From: Kutzneria buriramensis
Lineage (GTDB): Bacteria > Actinomycetota > Actinomycetes > Mycobacteriales > Pseudonocardiaceae
Direction of reading: 5' to 3'
DNA: 64,000 bases
Assembly (NCBI RefSeq): GCF_003387475.1
Contig: NZ_QUNO01000007.1
Span: 124,001-188,000 of the forward strand
The stretch's first letter is position 1. Each line of letters begins with the position of its first letter. A program made the translations under genes and the position numbers. This document shows, piece by piece, positions 13,901-23,554 of this stretch. The notes beneath the pieces were generated by a model. That model had not been told where the DNA came from. It made no database searches and saw nothing but the letters and a program-made list of their open reading frames with translations.

Positions 13901-16900
13901 GTTCAGGGACGAGACCGTGTCGTACCGGGAGCTCGACGCCCGGGCGAACCGGCTGGCGCGGTACCTGGTGGAGTGCGGGGTCGGGCCGGAGCGGCTGGTG
14001 GCGGTGTCGCTGCCGCGGTCGGTGGACCTGATCGCGGCGCTGCTGGCCGTGCACAAGGCCGGCGGCGCGTACGTGCCGCTGGACCCGGGCTACCCGATCG
14101 ACCGGCTCGAGTTCATGCTGACGGACTCCGCGCCGGTGTGCGTGGTGACGACGCGGGACATGGCCGAGCGGCTGGCGGAGATCGGCGAGGGCTCGCCGCG
14201 GGTGGTGCTCGACGACCCGGCCGTGGCCGCGGCGGTGGCCGAGCTCTCCGACGCGCCCGTCCAGGACGACGAGCGATTGTCGCCGCTGACGGTGGACTCG
14301 CCGGCGTGGGTCATCTACACCTCGGGGTCGACCGGCCGGCCCAAGGGCGTGGTGGTCACGCACCGCGGCATCAACAACTTCGTGGTCGGGCAGGCCGAGC
14401 GGTGCGGCATCGACCGCAGCTCCCGGATGCTCCAGTTCGCCTCGCTCAGCTTCGACGTGGCGGCCGGCGAGATCTACGGGACCCTGCTGTGCGGCGGGTG
14501 CCTGGTGCTGCCGGAGGGAGGCCTGACGGAGGGAGGCATCGCCAACCTGCCCGACGTGGCGGCCAAGTACGGCGTCACGCACGTGATGCTGCCGCCGGTG
14601 GCCCTCAACGTGGTGCCGGCGGGGGCTTTGCCGGACCGGTTGACGCTGATCATGGGTGGCGACGCCTGCACGCCGGAGCTCGTCGACCGGTGGGGCGGCG
14701 ACCGCCGCATGGTCAACGCGTACGGCCCGACCGAGGCGACGGTCTGCGCGACCATCAGCGAGCCGCTGTCGCCGGGCGACACCGTGGTGCCGATCGGCGC
14801 GCCGATCGTGGGGACGATGGCGTACGTGCTGGACGAGCAGCTGCGCCCGGTGCCGCCGGGCGTGCTCGGCGAGCTGTACGTGGCGGGCGCGGGCCTGGCC
14901 CGTGGCTACCTGGGCCGCCCGGGGCTGACCGCGGACCGGTTCGTCGCCAGCCCGTTCGGCCCGGCCGGCGGGCGGATGTACCGGACCGGAGACCTGGTGC
15001 GTTGGAACCAGCTGGGCGAGCTGGTGTTCGCCGGGCGGGCCGACGACCAGGTGAAGGTGCGCGGCTACCGCATCGAGCTCGGCGAGATCGAGGCCGTGCT
15101 GCGGCGGCACACCGCGGTGACCGAGGTCGTGGTGATCGTGCGGGAGGACCGGCCGGGCGACCGTCGGATCGTGGCCTACATCGTGCCGCGCGGCGAGGCG
15201 GCCCCGGCCGACGACCTGCGCCAGCACGTTGCGGCCAAGCTCCCGGACTACATGGTGCCGTCGGCGTTCGTGGTGCTGGACGCGATGCCGCTGACCCCCA
15301 ACGGCAAGGTGAACCGGGCCGGGATGCCCGCGCCGGTCAACGAGGTGGAGGCCGTCGTCGCCCCGCGCGACGCCCGCGAGGAGATCCTCTGCGGCCTGTA
15401 CGCCCAGGTGCTCGGCCTGTCGCACGTCAATCCCGACCAGGACTTCTTCACCCTCGGCGGCGACAGCATCATCTCCATCGAGCTCGTCGCCGCAGCCCGC
15501 CGCGCCGGCCTCGCTCTGACCGTGCGGGACGTCTTCGAGCAGCGCACCGTCGCCGCGCTGGCCTCGGTCGCCACCTGGGCCGAGGCGCCGCAGGCCGCGC
15601 CGGACGAGGACGTCGACGGAGAGTTCGGCCCGATGCCGATCATGGCCTGGCTGCGGGAGCTCACCGACAACTACGACGGCTTCAACCAGTCCGTGGCGGT
15701 GCGCCTGCCGCGCGGCATCCGCCGGGACCACCTGGAAACGGCGCTGCGCGCGGTGATCGACCACCACGACTCGCTGCGTCAGCGGCTGAACGTGGCGGCG
15801 GACGGCCAGTGGACGTTCACCATCCAGCCGGCCGGCGAGCCGGCACTGGCCGACGTGCTGAGCCGGGTCGACCTGGAAGGGGCGACCGACACGGAGATCG
15901 CCGCGGCGACCTCCGCCGCGGCCGACACCGCCCGTGACCGGCTGGCCCCGCGAGAAGGCCTTCCGCTGCAAGCGGTCTGGTTCGACTTCGGCACGGACCG
16001 GCCGGGGCGGCTGCTGCTGGTCGCACACCACCTGTCGGTCGACGTCGTCTCCTGGCGGATCCTGTTGCCGGACCTGGCTTCGGCCTGGCGGCAGGCGGCG
16101 GCCGGCACCACGCCGGTGCTGGACCCCGTGCAGACGTCGGCGCGGGCCTGGGCCCGCGGGCTGGCCGAGGAGTCCCGCCGGCCGGAGCGGGTGGACGAGT
16201 TCGACGCCTGGCAGCGGGTGCTGGCCGGGAACGAGCCGCCGCTGGGCAAGCGGCCCCTCGACCCGGCCGTGGACGTCGCCGGCGCCATGCGCTACCTGTC
16301 CACCACGCTGCCGGCCGAGCACACCGAGCCGCTGCTGACCACGGTGCCGGCCGCCTTCAACGCCGGCGTCAACGACGTGCTGCTCACCGGGCTGGCGCTG
16401 GCGGTCAACCAGTGGCGGGACCGGCCGGACAGCGCGGTCCTGCTCGACCTGGAGGGCCACGGCCGGTCGGACCTGGTGCCCGGCGCCGACCTGTCCCGGA
16501 CGGTGGGCTGGTTCACCAGCCAGTACCCGGTGCGGCTGGATCCCGGTCCGGCGGACTGGGAGGAGGCCCGCGCGGGTGGGCCCGCGATCGGCCGTGCGCT
16601 CAAGGCCGTCAAGGAGCAGCTGCGCGCGATACCCGACCAGGGTGTGGGCTTCGCGCTGCTGCGGTACCTGAACCCGGAGACCGCGCCGGTGCTCGCCGGG
16701 CTGCCCACCCCGCAGTTGGGCTTCAACTACATCGGCCGGTTCGGGGTCGGCGCCGGCTCCGGCGCCGAGAGCGACTGGGACCAGGTCGACGACATCGCCA
16801 AGCCGCTGGCGCTGGACGCCCGGCAGGCCGTGCCGCACGTCCTGGAGATCAACGCGGCGGCGGTGGACGGGCCGGACGGTCCCGCGCTGTCGGTGACCTG

Positions 16901-17102
16901 GGCCTGGCCGGACGCGCTGCTGGCCGAGCCGGACGTCGCCGAGCTGGCGCAGGCGTGGTTCGACGCGCTGCGGGCGCTGGCCCGGCACGCGGTCGACCCG
17001 GCGGCCGGCGGCCTCACGCCGTCGGACCTGTCGATCGACCTCGCGCAGGCCGAGATCGACGAGCTCGAGGCCGAGCTGGAAGCCGAATTGGGGGATCTGT
17101 AG
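4938..17102 (+). CDS. NRPS B: C-A-T-C-A(N-MT)-T-C-A-T-E, three modules
   Basis: A 4054-residue synthetase. The ATG at 4938 overlaps the preceding stop and starts directly at the C-domain motif ([13 protein letters not shown]). Domains by residue: C 1-445, A 467-954, T 967-1039, C 1057-1510, A 1517-about 2400 with an embedded methyltransferase at 1974-2234 (SAM motif VLEIGVGSG), T 2417-2484, C 2502-2950, A 2967-3464, T 3477-3544 (LGGDS), epimerase 3564-4030 ([10 protein letters not shown]). All C domains keep HHxxxDG. Pocket codes: DAYFWGVTFK (Val/Ile-like, tentative), DILQLGQIWK (Gly group; with the N-methyltransferase, sarcosine) and DVGMIGAVCK (unassigned). The acidic helical tail ending ELEAELGDL resembles a donor docking segment. 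A rare TTA Leu codon lies at 5100-5102 (residue 55). The stop shares one base with the next GTG start. Confidence 0.96.
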   Translation: MIPLSFAQQRLWFLSRLEGPSSTYNVPLAVRMSGPLDRAALLAALGDLVARHESLRTMFPDRDGEPYQRVLAVADAPVALPVLDVAPDGLDAAIAEAVAPPFHLDAGVPLRAQLMVLGADEHVLLIVTHHIIADGWSTQPLLRDLSTAYAARCRQESPQWIELPVQYTDYALWQREVLGAEADPDSLVSQQLAHWREALNGAPELLELPADRPRPGVASYRGDKVQLRLDGAAHRAVVRLAKDTGTTVFMVVQAALAVLLTRLGAGTDIPIGTAVAGRSDEATEDLIGFFVNTLVLRTDTSADPTFRELLARIRTVDLDAYANQDVPFERVVEVLNPTRTLASHPLFQVMLVLQNAGADRVDLHGLRAEVLPTPVSGIAKFDLSFSVEETVADDGEAAGIEGTLEYAEDLFDRTTAQGLADRLTRVLASAVAEPDRVIGELELLDAAERERILVDWNGPANPVPAGDLASLFEQQVRSTPDAPALAHRDITVSYAELNARANRLAHRLVELGVGPEVQVALLMDRSVDLLAAMIAVIKAGGAYVPMHASYPQARINWMLRETGAPVLVTDSGLNGRGYDLDATVLVVDEERLDDRPDTDLGLRLSGAHLAYIMHTSGSTGNPKGVAITHDDVIALASDRDLSSEAHHRVLFHSSHAFDAATYEIWAPLLAGYQVIVAPEADIDVRAMAAVFVEHQVTAVFLTTPLFTLLAEESPECFASLTEVWCGGEVVSSSAMLRVLEHCPNTRVLNVYGPTETTTFATRFELDPSVQDESAVPIGRAMDNVRAYVLDDRLRLAAPGVPGELYLAGMGVARGYVNRQALTSERFVAAPYGRPGERMYRTGDVVRWNSAGQIEYLGRADQQVKMRGFRIEPGEIEVALVAHPDIAQATVIAREDRPGDRMLVAYLVAAGDRIPEVAELRRFIGQSLPEYMVPTAMVFLPALPLNRNGKLDRAALPAPTLGTGSAGRTDRSAREEILCGLFAEVLGLDSVGVDDGFFDLGGHSLLVTRLISRVRSVLGVELTVREVFETPTVAGLAARIDAAAAPAQPALRPVPRTDVVPLSFAQRRLWFLHRLEGPSATYNICFGLRLRGVLDRAALADALRDVVARHETLRTIYPEVDGIARQHVLDEAAIELVTSEVDAADLTEAVERAARYPFELATEIPLRAELLVAGPEDAALVLVLHHIAADGSSLRPLVRDLSSAYEARCAGKAPAWGPLPVQYADYTLWQRELLGDESDESSTASAQVDFWRKELRGIPEQLDLPYDRPRPSVASYRGDHVAVELPTEVHRAAMTLARSSNVTVFMVLQAALASLLTRLGAGTDVPLGTPVAGRTDDALNDLIGFFVNSLVLRTDTSGEPTFRELLDRVRGSDLAAYDRQDLPFERLVEILNPTRSAAHHPLFQVMLGLFPYSDTHFELPGLDVTTTDVNTHTAKFDLFFLLNEQRDEGVPAGITGVIEYSTDVFDRATVEWLGIRWTRWLTALLADPDRPIGAHDVLLPAERDELLAWNDTDAEIPAATMPAMFEAQVRRDPAAIALACDDVELSYEELNSRANRLARVLIGHGVGPESIVAVLLPRAPELLITLLAVLKTGGTYLPLDPDYPAERLGHILGDAGSVLTVTTTATSVVLPALPGARLVLDDPDTIARVAGQAATDIGDGDRVHALSVHHPAYVIYTSGSTGVPKGVVITHENLTNFLTGMREQCALTPADRWLAVTTISFDIAGLELYMPLVHGARVVLAPEKTVHDPSALAELAVTSGCTIMQATPTLWQVLLSTDADVFRGVRMLVGGEALPAGLATRMRERSTVVVNQFGPTETTIWSTTASVPGDDRVPPIGRPIANTQIHILDGELRPTPIGVAGELYIAGAGLARGYHGQPRRSAERFVANPHGEPGTRMYRTGDVARWNRNGELEFLGRVDHQIKLRGFRVELGEIESVLSRHPDVAQSAVIAGDNEQLIAYVAPHGQPQSVDDGVERQQVDDWQQVYDSAYEDDAKSGEFSESFSIWRSSYDDAPIPLPEMRVWRDTTVARIRELRPRRVLEIGVGSGLLMAQLAPDSEAYWATDFSDIAVTALQKVVAAQQDLADRVVLRTQAADCFDGLPAGFFDTVVINSVVQYFPNVDYLVSVLRQALELVVPGGAVFVGDVRNHRLLRCFRSAIEVARHPDDEPAQWRRSVSQAVRREKELLIDPEFFPALGSVLDDVPAVEIGVKRGVAQNELSRYRYDVVLRRTAEPVVEPRELRWGKDVTDLAGLEAVLADATAVRVTGVPNARLVPELAAVAAIEEKPAPATDAVEPEALYDLGDRNGFRTGVAWSFDADDGSVDAVFTRDAGVGAVGIVYPVAAQGRPLAAYGNDPTRPYEADALGRSLRTYLRRWLPDYMVPAVVTVLDELPLTNNGKIDRKALPKPAVAASAAFRGPRDAREEILCGLFAEVLGLDSVGIDDGFFDLGGHSLLAIKLASRIRAVFEREMPVWTVFEAGTVARLAAALDGADAGRSALVPVERPQYAPLSFGQRRLWFLYKLEGPSATYNMPIALRLNGNLDRPALEAALTDVVRRHEALRTVFPEHDSVAYQHVLDGARPELSVVDVDAAGLSAAVHEAMDHGFDLAVEIPLKATLFALGENEYVMLLLIHHIAADGLSLGPLRRDLAAAYAARRAGEAPQWTELPVQYIDYTLWQREILGADDDPDSTIGRQLEFWRRTLADAPLLLKLPVDRPHPAKPTHRGGDVRFTLDAATHAAMLDLARGHEVTMFMVVQAAIATLLTKLGAGTDILIGTSTAGRGDPALDDLVGFFANNLVLRNDTSGDPAFAELLTRVREASVAAYAHQEVPFDRLVGALQPDHVLAHHPLFQVTMSYSSSTDGRWELDGMRVDAADFGAGGAKLDLHFGMAETFTEKGRPAGIDGVVEFAVDVFDRGSVEVIAAKLTRLLSDVVAGPERRLSALEVLPDQERQRVLVDYNATTDRAVPVTTIPALFAERVERGANRPAVVFRDETVSYRELDARANRLARYLVECGVGPERLVAVSLPRSVDLIAALLAVHKAGGAYVPLDPGYPIDRLEFMLTDSAPVCVVTTRDMAERLAEIGEGSPRVVLDDPAVAAAVAELSDAPVQDDERLSPLTVDSPAWVIYTSGSTGRPKGVVVTHRGINNFVVGQAERCGIDRSSRMLQFASLSFDVAAGEIYGTLLCGGCLVLPEGGLTEGGIANLPDVAAKYGVTHVMLPPVALNVVPAGALPDRLTLIMGGDACTPELVDRWGGDRRMVNAYGPTEATVCATISEPLSPGDTVVPIGAPIVGTMAYVLDEQLRPVPPGVLGELYVAGAGLARGYLGRPGLTADRFVASPFGPAGGRMYRTGDLVRWNQLGELVFAGRADDQVKVRGYRIELGEIEAVLRRHTAVTEVVVIVREDRPGDRRIVAYIVPRGEAAPADDLRQHVAAKLPDYMVPSAFVVLDAMPLTPNGKVNRAGMPAPVNEVEAVVAPRDAREEILCGLYAQVLGLSHVNPDQDFFTLGGDSIISIELVAAARRAGLALTVRDVFEQRTVAALASVATWAEAPQAAPDEDVDGEFGPMPIMAWLRELTDNYDGFNQSVAVRLPRGIRRDHLETALRAVIDHHDSLRQRLNVAADGQWTFTIQPAGEPALADVLSRVDLEGATDTEIAAATSAAADTARDRLAPREGLPLQAVWFDFGTDRPGRLLLVAHHLSVDVVSWRILLPDLASAWRQAAAGTTPVLDPVQTSARAWARGLAEESRRPERVDEFDAWQRVLAGNEPPLGKRPLDPAVDVAGAMRYLSTTLPAEHTEPLLTTVPAAFNAGVNDVLLTGLALAVNQWRDRPDSAVLLDLEGHGRSDLVPGADLSRTVGWFTSQYPVRLDPGPADWEEARAGGPAIGRALKAVKEQLRAIPDQGVGFALLRYLNPETAPVLAGLPTPQLGFNYIGRFGVGAGSGAESDWDQVDDIAKPLALDARQAVPHVLEINAAAVDGPDGPALSVTWAWPDALLAEPDVAELAQAWFDALRALARHAVDPAAGGLTPSDLSIDLAQAEIDELEAELEAELGDL

Positions 17103-20100
17103 TGAGCAAGCTCGAGGACGTGCTGCCGCTCACGCCGTTGCAGGAGGGCATGTTCTTCCACGCCAGCTATGACGACGACGGCGTCGACGTCTACCAGGCG
17201 CAGGGCGTGCTCGCGCTGGCCGGCCGGCTGGACGCCGCGGTGCTCCGGACGGCCGCGGCGAGCCTGGTGCGGCGGTATCCCGTGCTGCGGTCGGGTTTCC
17301 GGCTGCGCAAGACCGGCGAGCCGATCCAGGTGGTCTACCGCGAGGTCCCGCTGGCCTGGTCCGAGGTGGACCTGTCCACGCTCGACACCGAGCAGCGGGA
17401 CAAGGAACTCGCCGAGCTGGTCGCCGCCGACTGGGTGGCCCGGTTCGACCTGGGCCGGCCGCCGCTGCTGCGGTTCACCCTGGTCACGCTGGCCGCCGAC
17501 GAGTACCGGCTGGTGATGACCAACCACCACATCCTCATCGACGGCTGGTCGATGGCGGTGTTGATCGAGGACCTGTTCGCGCTCTACGCCAGCGGCGGCG
17601 ACGCGGCCGGGCTGCCGAGGGTCGCCCCCTACCGCGACTTCGTCACGTGGATGTCCAAACAGGACAGTGCGGCGTCGCTGCGGGTGTGGCAGGTGGCGCT
17701 GGCCGGCGTCGACCGGCCGACGCTGGTGGCGGGGGACGTCGAGCTGGGCTCCGAGCTGCCGGCGACGATCGACCTCCGGCCGGACCCGGCTTTGGGCGCT
17801 GACCTGAAGCGGCTCGTCCAGGCCACCGGCCTGACCGCGAACGTCCTGGTGCAGGCGGCCTGGGCGAGCGTGCTCACGGCCATCACCGGCCGTGAGGACG
17901 TCGTGTTCGGCACGCTGGTGTCCGGCCGGCCGCCGGAGATCGACGGCGTGCGCAGGATGGTCGGGATGTTCATCAACACGGTGCCGGTGCGGGTCCGGCT
18001 GCGGCCCGAGGCGAGCGCCGCGGAGAACCTGTCCCGGCTCGCCGACGAGCAGTCCAGGCTGATGGCGCACCAGCACCTCCGGCTGACCGACGTCACCCGG
18101 CTGACGGGGTTGTCGACCCTGTTCGACACGTTCGTGGTGTTCGAGAACTACCCGGTCGACCTGTCGGCGCGGGAGATCGCGCCGGGCGTGCGGCTGACCG
18201 AGATCACCGGCGACGACGCCGCGCACTACCCGTTCCGGCTGGTGGTCCGGCTGACCGGCGAGCGCCTCCAGGTCGTGCTGGAGTACCGGCGGGACCTGTT
18301 CGACGCGAAGACGGCGCAGTGGGTCGCGGACGCCTTCGCGGGCGCGCTGCACCACCTGATCCATGCGGCCGACAACCCGCTGGGGCAGCCGGTCACCCTG
18401 TCCGAGGCCGACCGGGTCGCGCTGTTCGGCGACGTGATTGCGGGGGCCGCCCCCGAGACCGTCGCCGACAACGCGCCCGCGCGGCGGATTCGGGACCCGC
18501 GCGAGGAGATCCTCTGCGGCCTGGTCGCCGACGTGCTGCACCGGGACCGGGTCGAGCCGGACGAGGACTTCTTCGCCATCGGCGGACATTCGCTGAGCGC
18601 CGTCAAGCTGCTGTCCCGGCTGCGTGCCGTGTTCGGCGTCGAGCTGCCGGTCCGGGCGGTGTTCGAGACGCCGACCGTCGCCGGCCTGGTGGCGCGGCTG
18701 GACGGGGCCGGTCTGGCCCGGCCGGCGCTGCGGAGGGGACCGCGGCCGGCCCGGATCCCGTTGTCCCCGGCCCAGCAGCGGTTGTGGTTCACGCAGCAGT
18801 TCGAGGGCGCCAGCGCCACGTACAACCTGCCGATGTCGACGCGGCTGAGCGGCGAGCTCGACCGGGCGGCGCTGGCGGCCGCGTTCGGCGACGTGGTGGC
18901 CCGGCACGAGAGCCTGCGCACCGTGTTCGCCGAGGTGGACGGCATGCCGTACCAGCGAGTGCTGCCGCCCGCCCAGGCGCGTCCGGTGTTCGAGGTCGTC
19001 GAGGTGGCGCCCGACGACCTGGCCGACGCCATGCTGCGGGCCGCGACCACCCCGTTCGACCTGGCCATCGAGTTGCCCATCCGGGCCTGGCTGTTCGCCA
19101 CCGGCCCGCGCGAGCACACGCTGCTGATGTCGACCCACCACATCGCCAGCGACGGCTGGTCGGCCGGGCCGCTGGGCCGCGACCTCGTCGCCGCGTACAC
19201 CGCGCGGCGCGCCGGACGGCGGCCGGACTGGCCGGAACTGCCGGTGCAGTACGCGGATTACACGCTGTGGCAACGGGAACTGCTGGGCTCGGAGTCGGAT
19301 CCGGCCAGCCTGGTCAGCACCCAGCTGGAGTTCTGGCGCAAGACCCTGGCCGACATGCCCAGCATGCTCGACCTGCCGACCGACCGGCCGCGCCCGGCCA
19401 CCCCGAGCCACCGCGGCGGCGTGGTGGGCTTCGAGGTGGACGCCGCCGTGCACCGCGGGCTGGCGGACCTCGCGCGGGCCAGCCAGTCCAGCATGTTCAT
19501 GGTGGTGCACGCGGCCGTCGCCGCCCTGCTCACGCGGCTGGGCGCGGGCACCGATCTCCGGCTCGGCACGGTCGTCGCCGGGCGCAACGACCAGATGCTG
19601 GAGGACGTGGTCGGGTTCTTCGTGAACACCCTGGTGCTGCGCACGGACACCTCCGGCGAGCCCGGCTTCCGGGACCTGATCGACCGGGTTCGACAGGCCG
19701 ACCTGGCGGCGTTCGCGCACCAGGACGTGCCGTTCCAGCGCGTCGTGGCTAACACCGGCCCCGCGCGGTCGGCCACCCGGCCCTCGCCGTTCCAGGTCTA
19801 CCTGGACTTCCAGAACAACGAGGGTCCGACGCTGGACATGCCCGGTCTGCGCGTGGTCGCCGAGGACTTCGGCACCGGCACCGCCCGGACCGACCTGTCG
19901 TTCAGCGTGGCCGAGCGGTTCGTGGACGGGGCGCCGAACGGGATCCACGGCCGGCTGGAGTACGCGACCGACCTGTTCGACCCCGAGACGGCGGAGGCCA
20001 TCGTGGACCGGCTGGCGCGGCTGCTGGCGCAGGTCGCCGAGAACCCTGACGTCCAGCTGGGCGGGCTGGATCTGTTGTCCGCCAACGAGCGTCGCGAACT

Positions 20101-22267
20101 GGTGGCCGTTGGCGAAGCTGCCGAGGCCCTCACCCTGCCCGAGCTGTTCGCCGCCGAGGTCGCGCGGAACCCGGACAGCCCGGCGGTCGATGGTGTCAGC
20201 TACGCCGAGTTGGACGTGCGCGCGAATCGGCTGGCGCATCACCTGATCGGACTCGGTGTCGGGCCGGAGCAGGTGGTCGCGCTGGCCCTGCCGCGGTCCG
20301 TTGACTTCGTGGTGGCGGCGCTGGCGGTCAGCAAGGCCGGGGCCGCGTACGCGCCGATCGACCAGGACGCCGCGCGGCTCGCCGACCTCGCGCCGACGGT
20401 CGTGCTGACCATCCGGGCGGTCGGGTTGCCGGCTGGTGGTGCCAAGGTCGTCGAATTGGACGGCCTGGACCTGACGGGATTGCCCGCCACTGCGCCGACC
20501 GACGCGGATCGCATCGCGCCGCTGCGGCCGGCCCATCCCGCGTACGTGATCCGCACCGGCGGCCGGACGCGCGGGATCGTCGTCCCCCATGCCGGACTCG
20601 GCGTTGCCGAGCTGCTCTCCGACGCCGAGCCGCGCCTGGAGAAGCTGATCGACGAGGACAGCGGCCGGCCGGTCGACGGCGCACGGGCGTACGTGCTGGA
20701 CGCCGCGCTGCGGCCGGTGCCGCCGGGAGTGACCGGCGAGCTGTACGTCGCCGGCCCCGGCCTGGCCCGCGGCTACCTCGGGTGGCCCGCGCTGACGGCC
20801 CAACGCTTCGTGGCCAACCCGTTCGGCCCGGCCGGAACACGGCTCTACCGCACCGGCGACCTCGCCCGTTGGCGGCGTGACGACGAGGGTTGGCGGCTGG
20901 ACCTCGTCGGTCGCGCCGACAACCAGGCCAGGATCCGCGGTCTCCGGGTGGACCTCGGCGAGGTCGAAACGGTGCTGCGCGGGCACTTCCGGGTCGCCGC
21001 GGCGGCAGCGGTGGTGCGCGAGGACCGGCTTGTCGCCTACGTCGTGCCGGCCGGCGAGGCCGTCCCGACGGACGAGCTGCGCACCCACGTCGCCGGCCGG
21101 CTCCCCGAGCACATGGTGCCCGCGGTCGTCGTGACGGTGGCCGACCTTCCGTTGACCCCCAACGGAAAGCTGGACGTGAAGCGGCTGCCGGCCCCGTCGT
21201 CCGAGACGCTGGTGCGGCGTCAGGCGCCGAGGAGCCTGCGGGAATACGTGCTGTGCCGGCTGTTCGCCGAGACGCTCGGCGTGCCCGCGACCACGCCGGA
21301 GGACGACTTCTTCGAGCTGGGCGGCAATCCCGAGCTGTGCGCCCAGTTGGCCGCACGGGTGCGGTCGGCGCTGGGCGTCGACCTGACCGTACGGGAGCTG
21401 TCGGATGCGCCGACCCCGGCCGGCGTCGACGCGCTGCTGACCGCCGCGGGCCGTGAACTGGACAGCTTCGCGCGGGTGATTCCGCTGCGCGCGCAGGGCG
21501 ACCTGCCGCCGGTGTTCTGCCTGCCGCAGAACACCGGGATGAGCTGGCGGTACGTCAACCTGCTGAGCGCCCTCGACCCGCGGGTGCCGGTGTACGCGAT
21601 CCAGTCCAAGGGCCTCACCGGCGACGAGCCGCTGTCGACCGACCTCGCCGAGATCGCCGCCGAGCTCGCCGACGTCATCCGCTCCGTTCGGCCGGAAGGC
21701 CCGTACCACCTGCTCGGCTGGTCGTTCGGGGGCAACCTCGTGCAGCCGGTCGCCGTGCAGCTGCACAAGGCCGGCCACCGCGTGGGCCTGGTCGGGATCA
21801 TGGACTCGTACCCGTCGGACGACCCCGAGTACCGGGTGCCGCCGCACGTCGAGCCCATGATGTCGGCGATGGTGGCCGGCTACGCCAAGTTCTACGACGG
21901 CATCGACGACGTGCGACTGGCCACCGACCCGGCCGCGCTGCGCGAGCAGTGCCTGAGCTACCTCGGCCGCGGCACCAGCGAGCTGCGCTTCCTGACCGTC
22001 GAGGAGCGCTCGCGGATCCTGGACGTGATGATCAGCAACGTGCAGGCCCTGCTGCTCGACGAGGAGCCGGCGAGCTTCGACGGCGACGTGCAGCTGATCC
22101 GCTGCCTGCGGGACAGCCAGTCCTGGATGACACCGGAGAGCTGGAAGTCGCGGGTGAACGGTTCGATCCAGGTGACCGAGGTGGACTGCCGGCATCACGA
22201 GCTGATGGATCCGGGCCCGGTCACCGAGGTCTGCGCGGCGCTGACCCCGTACCTCATGCGGGAGTGA
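17102..22267 (+). CDS. Terminal NRPS C: C-T-C-A(degenerate)-T(dead)-TE
   Basis: 1721 residues from a GTG overlapping the previous stop (TAGTG); the N-terminus SKLEDVLPLTPLQEGM fits a C domain with an acceptor docking segment after an epimerase. Domains: C 1-435 (HHILIDG), carrier 463-530 (IGGHS, Ser497), C 552-996 (HHIASDG), A-like 1008-1366, carrier-like 1375-1447, thioesterase 1458-1721 (GWSFGG, Ser1541; a His-rich segment near residue 1700 suits the catalytic His). The first carrier has no A domain, so it must be loaded in trans. The second A domain has a ruined P-loop (RTGGRTRG where STGRPKG is usual) and lacks about 150 residues covering core motifs A4-A5, although A6-A10 remain. The last carrier reads LGGNPEL, with Pro1410 in place of the phosphopantetheine Ser. 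Release by the thioesterase appears intact. How the last step works is unknown. Confidence 0.95.
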   Translation: MSKLEDVLPLTPLQEGMFFHASYDDDGVDVYQAQGVLALAGRLDAAVLRTAAASLVRRYPVLRSGFRLRKTGEPIQVVYREVPLAWSEVDLSTLDTEQRDKELAELVAADWVARFDLGRPPLLRFTLVTLAADEYRLVMTNHHILIDGWSMAVLIEDLFALYASGGDAAGLPRVAPYRDFVTWMSKQDSAASLRVWQVALAGVDRPTLVAGDVELGSELPATIDLRPDPALGADLKRLVQATGLTANVLVQAAWASVLTAITGREDVVFGTLVSGRPPEIDGVRRMVGMFINTVPVRVRLRPEASAAENLSRLADEQSRLMAHQHLRLTDVTRLTGLSTLFDTFVVFENYPVDLSAREIAPGVRLTEITGDDAAHYPFRLVVRLTGERLQVVLEYRRDLFDAKTAQWVADAFAGALHHLIHAADNPLGQPVTLSEADRVALFGDVIAGAAPETVADNAPARRIRDPREEILCGLVADVLHRDRVEPDEDFFAIGGHSLSAVKLLSRLRAVFGVELPVRAVFETPTVAGLVARLDGAGLARPALRRGPRPARIPLSPAQQRLWFTQQFEGASATYNLPMSTRLSGELDRAALAAAFGDVVARHESLRTVFAEVDGMPYQRVLPPAQARPVFEVVEVAPDDLADAMLRAATTPFDLAIELPIRAWLFATGPREHTLLMSTHHIASDGWSAGPLGRDLVAAYTARRAGRRPDWPELPVQYADYTLWQRELLGSESDPASLVSTQLEFWRKTLADMPSMLDLPTDRPRPATPSHRGGVVGFEVDAAVHRGLADLARASQSSMFMVVHAAVAALLTRLGAGTDLRLGTVVAGRNDQMLEDVVGFFVNTLVLRTDTSGEPGFRDLIDRVRQADLAAFAHQDVPFQRVVANTGPARSATRPSPFQVYLDFQNNEGPTLDMPGLRVVAEDFGTGTARTDLSFSVAERFVDGAPNGIHGRLEYATDLFDPETAEAIVDRLARLLAQVAENPDVQLGGLDLLSANERRELVAVGEAAEALTLPELFAAEVARNPDSPAVDGVSYAELDVRANRLAHHLIGLGVGPEQVVALALPRSVDFVVAALAVSKAGAAYAPIDQDAARLADLAPTVVLTIRAVGLPAGGAKVVELDGLDLTGLPATAPTDADRIAPLRPAHPAYVIRTGGRTRGIVVPHAGLGVAELLSDAEPRLEKLIDEDSGRPVDGARAYVLDAALRPVPPGVTGELYVAGPGLARGYLGWPALTAQRFVANPFGPAGTRLYRTGDLARWRRDDEGWRLDLVGRADNQARIRGLRVDLGEVETVLRGHFRVAAAAAVVREDRLVAYVVPAGEAVPTDELRTHVAGRLPEHMVPAVVVTVADLPLTPNGKLDVKRLPAPSSETLVRRQAPRSLREYVLCRLFAETLGVPATTPEDDFFELGGNPELCAQLAARVRSALGVDLTVRELSDAPTPAGVDALLTAAGRELDSFARVIPLRAQGDLPPVFCLPQNTGMSWRYVNLLSALDPRVPVYAIQSKGLTGDEPLSTDLAEIAAELADVIRSVRPEGPYHLLGWSFGGNLVQPVAVQLHKAGHRVGLVGIMDSYPSDDPEYRVPPHVEPMMSAMVAGYAKFYDGIDDVRLATDPAALREQCLSYLGRGTSELRFLTVEERSRILDVMISNVQALLLDEEPASFDGDVQLIRCLRDSQSWMTPESWKSRVNGSIQVTEVDCRHHELMDPGPVTEVCAALTPYLMRE

Positions 22268-22287
22268 GCCCGGGCGCGGGGCACATC

Positions 22288-22325
22288 GGCCCGGTGTCGG
22301 CGATCCGCCGGCGCCGGGCCTTTTC
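22288..22325 (+). terminator. Intrinsic terminator after the NRPS genes
   Basis: A 15-base stem (arms GGCCCGGTGTCGGCG and CGCCGGCGCCGGGCC, two G-U pairs) with a 3-base loop is followed at once by TTTTCC. It lies 20 bases after the NRPS C stop and probably ends the NRPS transcript before the hydroxylase gene. Confidence 0.85.
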
Positions 22326-22425
22326 CGTCGGTTCACCGGGCGCGTTATCGTCTCGATTTCATCGGGCAGGTTCGGCTTCGGGAGCATCCGGCGCCCGAAT
22401 TCCTGGGGCGGCGTCTGAGCAAAAT

Positions 22426-22452
22426 GGCGATGAAATCGCCCGCGCCTAGGCT
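22426..22452 (+). promoter_or_regulatory. Candidate promoter/operator for the asparagine hydroxylase
   Basis: A perfect 15-base palindrome (GGCGAT, GAA, ATCGCC) at 22426-22440 is followed by TAGGCT at 22447-22452, a plausible -10 box. It sits about 50 bases before the GTG of the hydroxylase gene. The palindrome overlaps the expected -35 position, which is where a repressor or activator would bind. The -35 box itself is poor. The rest of the 22326-22425 gap shows nothing recognisable. Confidence 0.4.
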
Positions 22453-22502
22453 CGGCTCCACGGTTCGAGTTCCCATCGCTGTCAGCAGACCTGGAGGTCG
22501 TC

Positions 22503-23501
22503 GTGATATCGACCGGTACCGACATTCTCAGCTACTCGCTGAGCGGCGCCGAGCGGCGGTCGTTCCACGCGCTCGGGGCCGACGTGGCGCGACGTTTCGA
22601 CGCCGTCACCGGAAACGGCCGCGCGCCGGTCGACGCCGTTCCGGCCGGCCTGCGCGCGTTTCTCCGCGAGTTCTCGCTCACCCCTCCGCGCGCCGGTTTC
22701 GCGCTGATTCGCGGCATCGAGATCGACGCGCTGCCGCCGACCCCCGAGGCCCGGGGCTACCAGCTGCCGCTGGAGCACAACACCACCGGCAACCTGCTGC
22801 TGGTCGCCGACGTGCTCGGCTCGATGACCGGCTACGCCGACGAGAAGGACGGCGCGCTCGCCCACGAGGTGCACCCGGTGCGCGGCGAGGAGGCGCGGAT
22901 CGAGAACACCGGTTCGGTCAACTTCGGCTTCCACACCGAGAACGCGCACCACCCGATGCGGCCGGACTTTCTGGGCCTGCTGTGCCTGCGCCAGGACCAC
23001 GACCGGGTCGCCGTCACCCGGATGTCGTCCATCCGGGACGCGGTGGCCGATCTGTCCGCCCACACGATCTCGGTGCTGCGCGGCGCTCGGTTCCGCGCGC
23101 TCTACCCGACCTCGTTCATCCGGGGCGAATCGGGCGAGCGGCCCTCCTCCCGGCCCCATCCGGTCGTCTTCGGCGAGGATCCCGAATACTTCATGCGTTT
23201 CGACCTCGACAACACATATGCGCTCGACGACGACGGAAAGATCGCGCTGGAGGAATTGACCACGGCGCTGGACCGCAATCGTCGGGAGATTCTGCTCGAA
23301 CCGGGCGACCTGGCGGTCATCAACAACAACATCGCCGCGCACGGCCGCTCCGCGTTCACCCCTAGGTACGACGGCGACGACCGCTGGCTGCGCCGTTTCT
23401 ATTCGCTCCAGTCCACGCCGGAATGGGTGCGGGACATCATGCCGATGCCGCGCGTGCTGCCGTCGCTGGCCGAGATCGACGCCGCCGACCCGGATGCGTG
23501 A
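22503..23501 (+). CDS. AsnO-type Fe(II)/2-oxoglutarate asparagine 3-hydroxylase
   Basis: 332 residues, close to the length of AsnO from the CDA cluster, in the TauD/clavaminate synthase-like fold. The iron triad is visible: H144-T-E146 (FHTENAHH) and distal His280 (AAHGRSAF), with downstream Arg residues suited to 2-oxoglutarate binding. Enzymes of this family hydroxylate free L-Asn or L-Arg at carbon 3 before NRPS loading. The Asn code in the second A domain of NRPS A makes Asn the likely substrate, giving 3-hydroxyasparagine in the peptide. The GTG start has GGAGG five bases upstream. The next gene may be coupled: an in-frame GTG at 23498 overlaps this stop. Substrate is inferred; the dioxygenase family is certain. 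Confidence 0.88.
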   Translation: MISTGTDILSYSLSGAERRSFHALGADVARRFDAVTGNGRAPVDAVPAGLRAFLREFSLTPPRAGFALIRGIEIDALPPTPEARGYQLPLEHNTTGNLLLVADVLGSMTGYADEKDGALAHEVHPVRGEEARIENTGSVNFGFHTENAHHPMRPDFLGLLCLRQDHDRVAVTRMSSIRDAVADLSAHTISVLRGARFRALYPTSFIRGESGERPSSRPHPVVFGEDPEYFMRFDLDNTYALDDDGKIALEELTTALDRNRREILLEPGDLAVINNNIAAHGRSAFTPRYDGDDRWLRRFYSLQSTPEWVRDIMPMPRVLPSLAEIDAADPDA

Positions 23502-23554
23502 CCGGTGAACTGACCGATGAACTGACCAGGGGGCGTGTCTGGGAAGCTGGCGGG

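Noticed and set aside
7800-16988. A 3062-codon open frame antisense to NRPS B, and a similar one at 16727-22525
   Set aside because: Long antisense frames are expected opposite GC-rich genes with biased third positions. The translations are low-complexity Arg/His/Gln-rich and show no protein family.
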